From Hydractinia symbiolongicarpus (taxonomy: Eukaryota; Cnidaria; Hydrozoa; Anthoathecata; Hydractiniidae): a stretch of 64,000 nucleotides of DNA. Positions 61,931-64,000 of this stretch are shown here, one piece after another. A model generated the notes under the pieces. That model saw only the letters and a program-made list of their open reading frames with translations. It was not told the DNA's origin and did not search any database. A program made the position numbers and the translations under genes. Each line of letters starts with the position of its first letter. Positions within the stretch are counted from its first letter, which is position 1. The stretch covers positions 27,939,501 to 28,003,500 of the forward strand of contig NC_079881.1 of assembly GCF_029227915.1 (NCBI RefSeq). Direction: 5' to 3'.

Positions 61931-64000
61931 AACGACTTTTTAAATTATTTTTTCACCACTAAATCGCATGAGACTTGTAGTTTTCAAATATGTTTTCATT
62001 TTTGATGAGACGCTGAATAAAAGCAGTTTAATCGCCGGCAAACGAAAACCTGCGATTTCCCTAAATCCCGGACTCGGCCCGTATAGTCAAAAGTATACAA
62101 AGAAAGTACCCAGGGAGTAAACTCATTTCCCAAACGATTTTTTAAATTATTTTTTCACCACTAAAACGCATAAGACTTGTAGTTTTTAAAAATGTTTTCA
62201 TTTTTGATGAGACGCTGAATAAAAGAAGTTTAATCGCCGGCAAACAAAAACCCGCGATTTCCCGTAAATCCCGGGCTTGGCCCTTATAGTCAAAAGTATA
62301 CAAAGAAAGTACCCAGGGAGTAAACTCATTTCCCGAATGATTTTTTATATTATTTTTTTACCACTAAACGCATGAGACTTGTAGTTTTCAAAAATGTTTT
62401 CATTTTTGATGACACGCTGAATAAAAGAAGTTTAATCGCCGGCAAACAAAAACCCGCGATTTCCCGTAAATCCCGGGCTTGGCCCGTATAGTCAAAAGTA
62501 TACAAAGAAAGTACCCAGGGAGTAAACTCATTTCCCGAATGATTTTTTATATTATTTTTTTACCACTAAACGCATGAGACTTGTGGTTTTCAAAAATGTT
62601 TTCATTTTTGATGAGACGCTGAATAAAGGAAGTTTATTCGCCGGCAAACGAAACCCGCGATTTCCCGTAAATCCCGGGCTTGGCCCGTATAGTCAAAAGT
62701 ATACAAAGAAAGTACCCAGGGAGTAAACTCATTTCCCGAACGATTTTTTAAATTACTTTTTCACCACTAAAACGCATTAGACTTGCAGTTTTTAAAAATG
62801 TTTTCATTTTTGATAAGACGCTGAATAAAAGCAGTTTAATCGCCGACAAACGAAATCCCGCGATTTCCCGTAAATCCGGGGCTTGGCCCGTATAGCCGAA
62901 TGTATACAAAGAAAGTACCCAGGGAGTAAACTCATTTCCCGAACGATTTTTTAAATTTTTTTTTCACCACTAAAACGCATGAGACTTGTAGTTTTCAAAA
63001 ATGTTTTCATTTTTGATGAGACGCTTAATGAAAGAGGTTTAATCGCTGGAAAACGAAAACCCGCGATTTCCCGTAAATCCCGGGCTTGGCCCGTATAGTC
63101 CAATGTATACAGAGAAAGTACCCTGTGAGTAAACTCATTTCCAGAACGATTTTTTAAATTATTTTTTCACTACTAAAACGCATAAGACTTGTAGTTTTTA
63201 AAAATGTTTTCATTTTTGATGAGACGCTGAATAAAAGACGTTTAATCGCCGGCAAACGAAAACCCGCGATTTCCCGTAAATCCCCGCTTGGCCCGTATAG
63301 TCAAAAGTATACAAAGAAAGTACCCAGGGAGTAAACTCATTTCCCGAACGATTTTTTAAATTAATTTTTTCACCACTAAAACGCATGAGACTTGTAGTTT
63401 TCAAAAATGTTTTCATTTTTGATGAGACGCTGAATAAAAGAAGTTTAATCGCCGGCAAACGAAAACCCGCGATTTCCCGTAAATCCCGGGCTTGGCCCGT
63501 ATAGTCAAAAGTATACAAAAAAAATACCCTCGGAGTAAACTCATTTCCCGAACGATTTTTTAAATTACTTTTTCACCACTAAAACGCATGAGACTTGTAG
63601 TTTTTAAAAATGTTTTCATTTTTGATGAGACGCTGAATAAAAGAAGTTTAATCAGCGGCAAACGAAAACCTGCGTTTTCCCGTAAATCCTGGACTCGGCC
63701 CGTATAGTCAAAAGTATACAAAGAAAGTACCCAGGGAGTAAACTCATTTCCCAAACGATTTTTTAAATTATTATTTCACCACTAAAACGCATGAGACTTG
63801 TAGTTTTCAAGAATGTTTTCATTTTTGATGAGACGCTGAATAAAAGCAGTTTAATCGCCGGCAAACGAAAACCCGCAATTTCCCGTAAATCCCGGGCTTG
63901 GCACGTATAGTCGAATGTATACAAAGAAAGTACCCTGTGAGTAAACTCATTTCCAGAACGATTTTTTAAATTATTTTTTCACCACTAAAACGCATAAGAC

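Larger units (their letters stand above)
40402..64000 (-). repeat. Minus-orientation satellite array, distal part, open at the window end
   Basis: About 117 monomers in reverse-complement orientation, beginning in phase with TATAGTCAAAAG directly after the LINE and running off the window. Variant markers include ACGACTTTTTAAATT with AAATCGCATGAG, AAAACTGTTTTC with GATAAGACG, CTGATGAAAAGCAG, ATAAAAGACGTTT, TTTATATTATTTTTTTACC and CATTAGACTTGCAG. They recur in ordered groups spaced by multiples of the monomer. One-monomer open frames of about 64-132 codons recur on the minus strand. They are satellite by-products, two consecutive units being read together only where small indels keep the frame. 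No gene is seen. Confidence 0.97.

Noticed and set aside
40867-63754. Repeated minus-strand frames beginning MGNEFTPWVLSLYTFDYTG
   Set aside because: They are one-monomer frames of the same satellite read on its sense strand. Two-unit versions of 102-132 codons arise only where indels restore the frame. No start context, splice signal or domain.

Overview
The window looks like eukaryotic, very probably invertebrate animal, heterochromatin. About 87% of it (roughly 55.6 of 64 kb, about 274 units) is one tandem satellite with a 202-203 bp monomer. The only recognisable protein-coding material is a decayed non-LTR retrotransposon. Its reverse transcriptase resembles the jockey/CR1-like elements that are common in cnidarians, but that assignment is from memory and is only a lead. 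I see no intact gene, tRNA, rRNA, CRISPR array or bacterial-type signal. All coordinates and identities were read by eye, so breakpoints marked 'about' may be off by tens of bases.

Layout. 1-1511: satellite in plus orientation. 1512-4558: a 3.05-kb non-satellite insert of unknown nature. 4559-6984: satellite, plus. 6985-10029: a second, almost identical copy of the insert. 10030-32834: a long plus-orientation satellite array. 32835-32850: a 16-base orphan fragment where the array flips strand. 32851-38068: satellite in minus orientation. 38069-40401: a 5'-truncated, internally duplicated LINE fragment on the minus strand. 40402-64000: satellite in minus orientation to the window end.

The array is not a plain head-to-tail repeat. 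Monomers fall into diagnostic variant classes, and ordered groups of variants are themselves tandemly duplicated. The blocks are about 606, 810, 1012, 1217, 1417, 1823, 2226 and 2430 bp long (3 to 12 monomers), and the largest is a 5.47-kb block that carries the foreign insert. Within-block identity is very high, for example about 2 differences in 2226 bp. This is the signature of repeated unequal exchange or replication slippage, i.e. higher-order repeat formation. The LINE insertion can be dated against this process: three uninterrupted paralogues of its insertion site lie in the same array near 47.9, 49.7 and 52.6 kb.

Taken together, the window reads as part of a rapidly turning-over satellite domain (pericentromeric, centromeric or subtelomeric, which sequence alone cannot decide). 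It has one orientation switch and two classes of foreign insertion used here as clocks. The many short open frames repeating every 202-203 bp are by-products of the satellite and are not annotated as genes.
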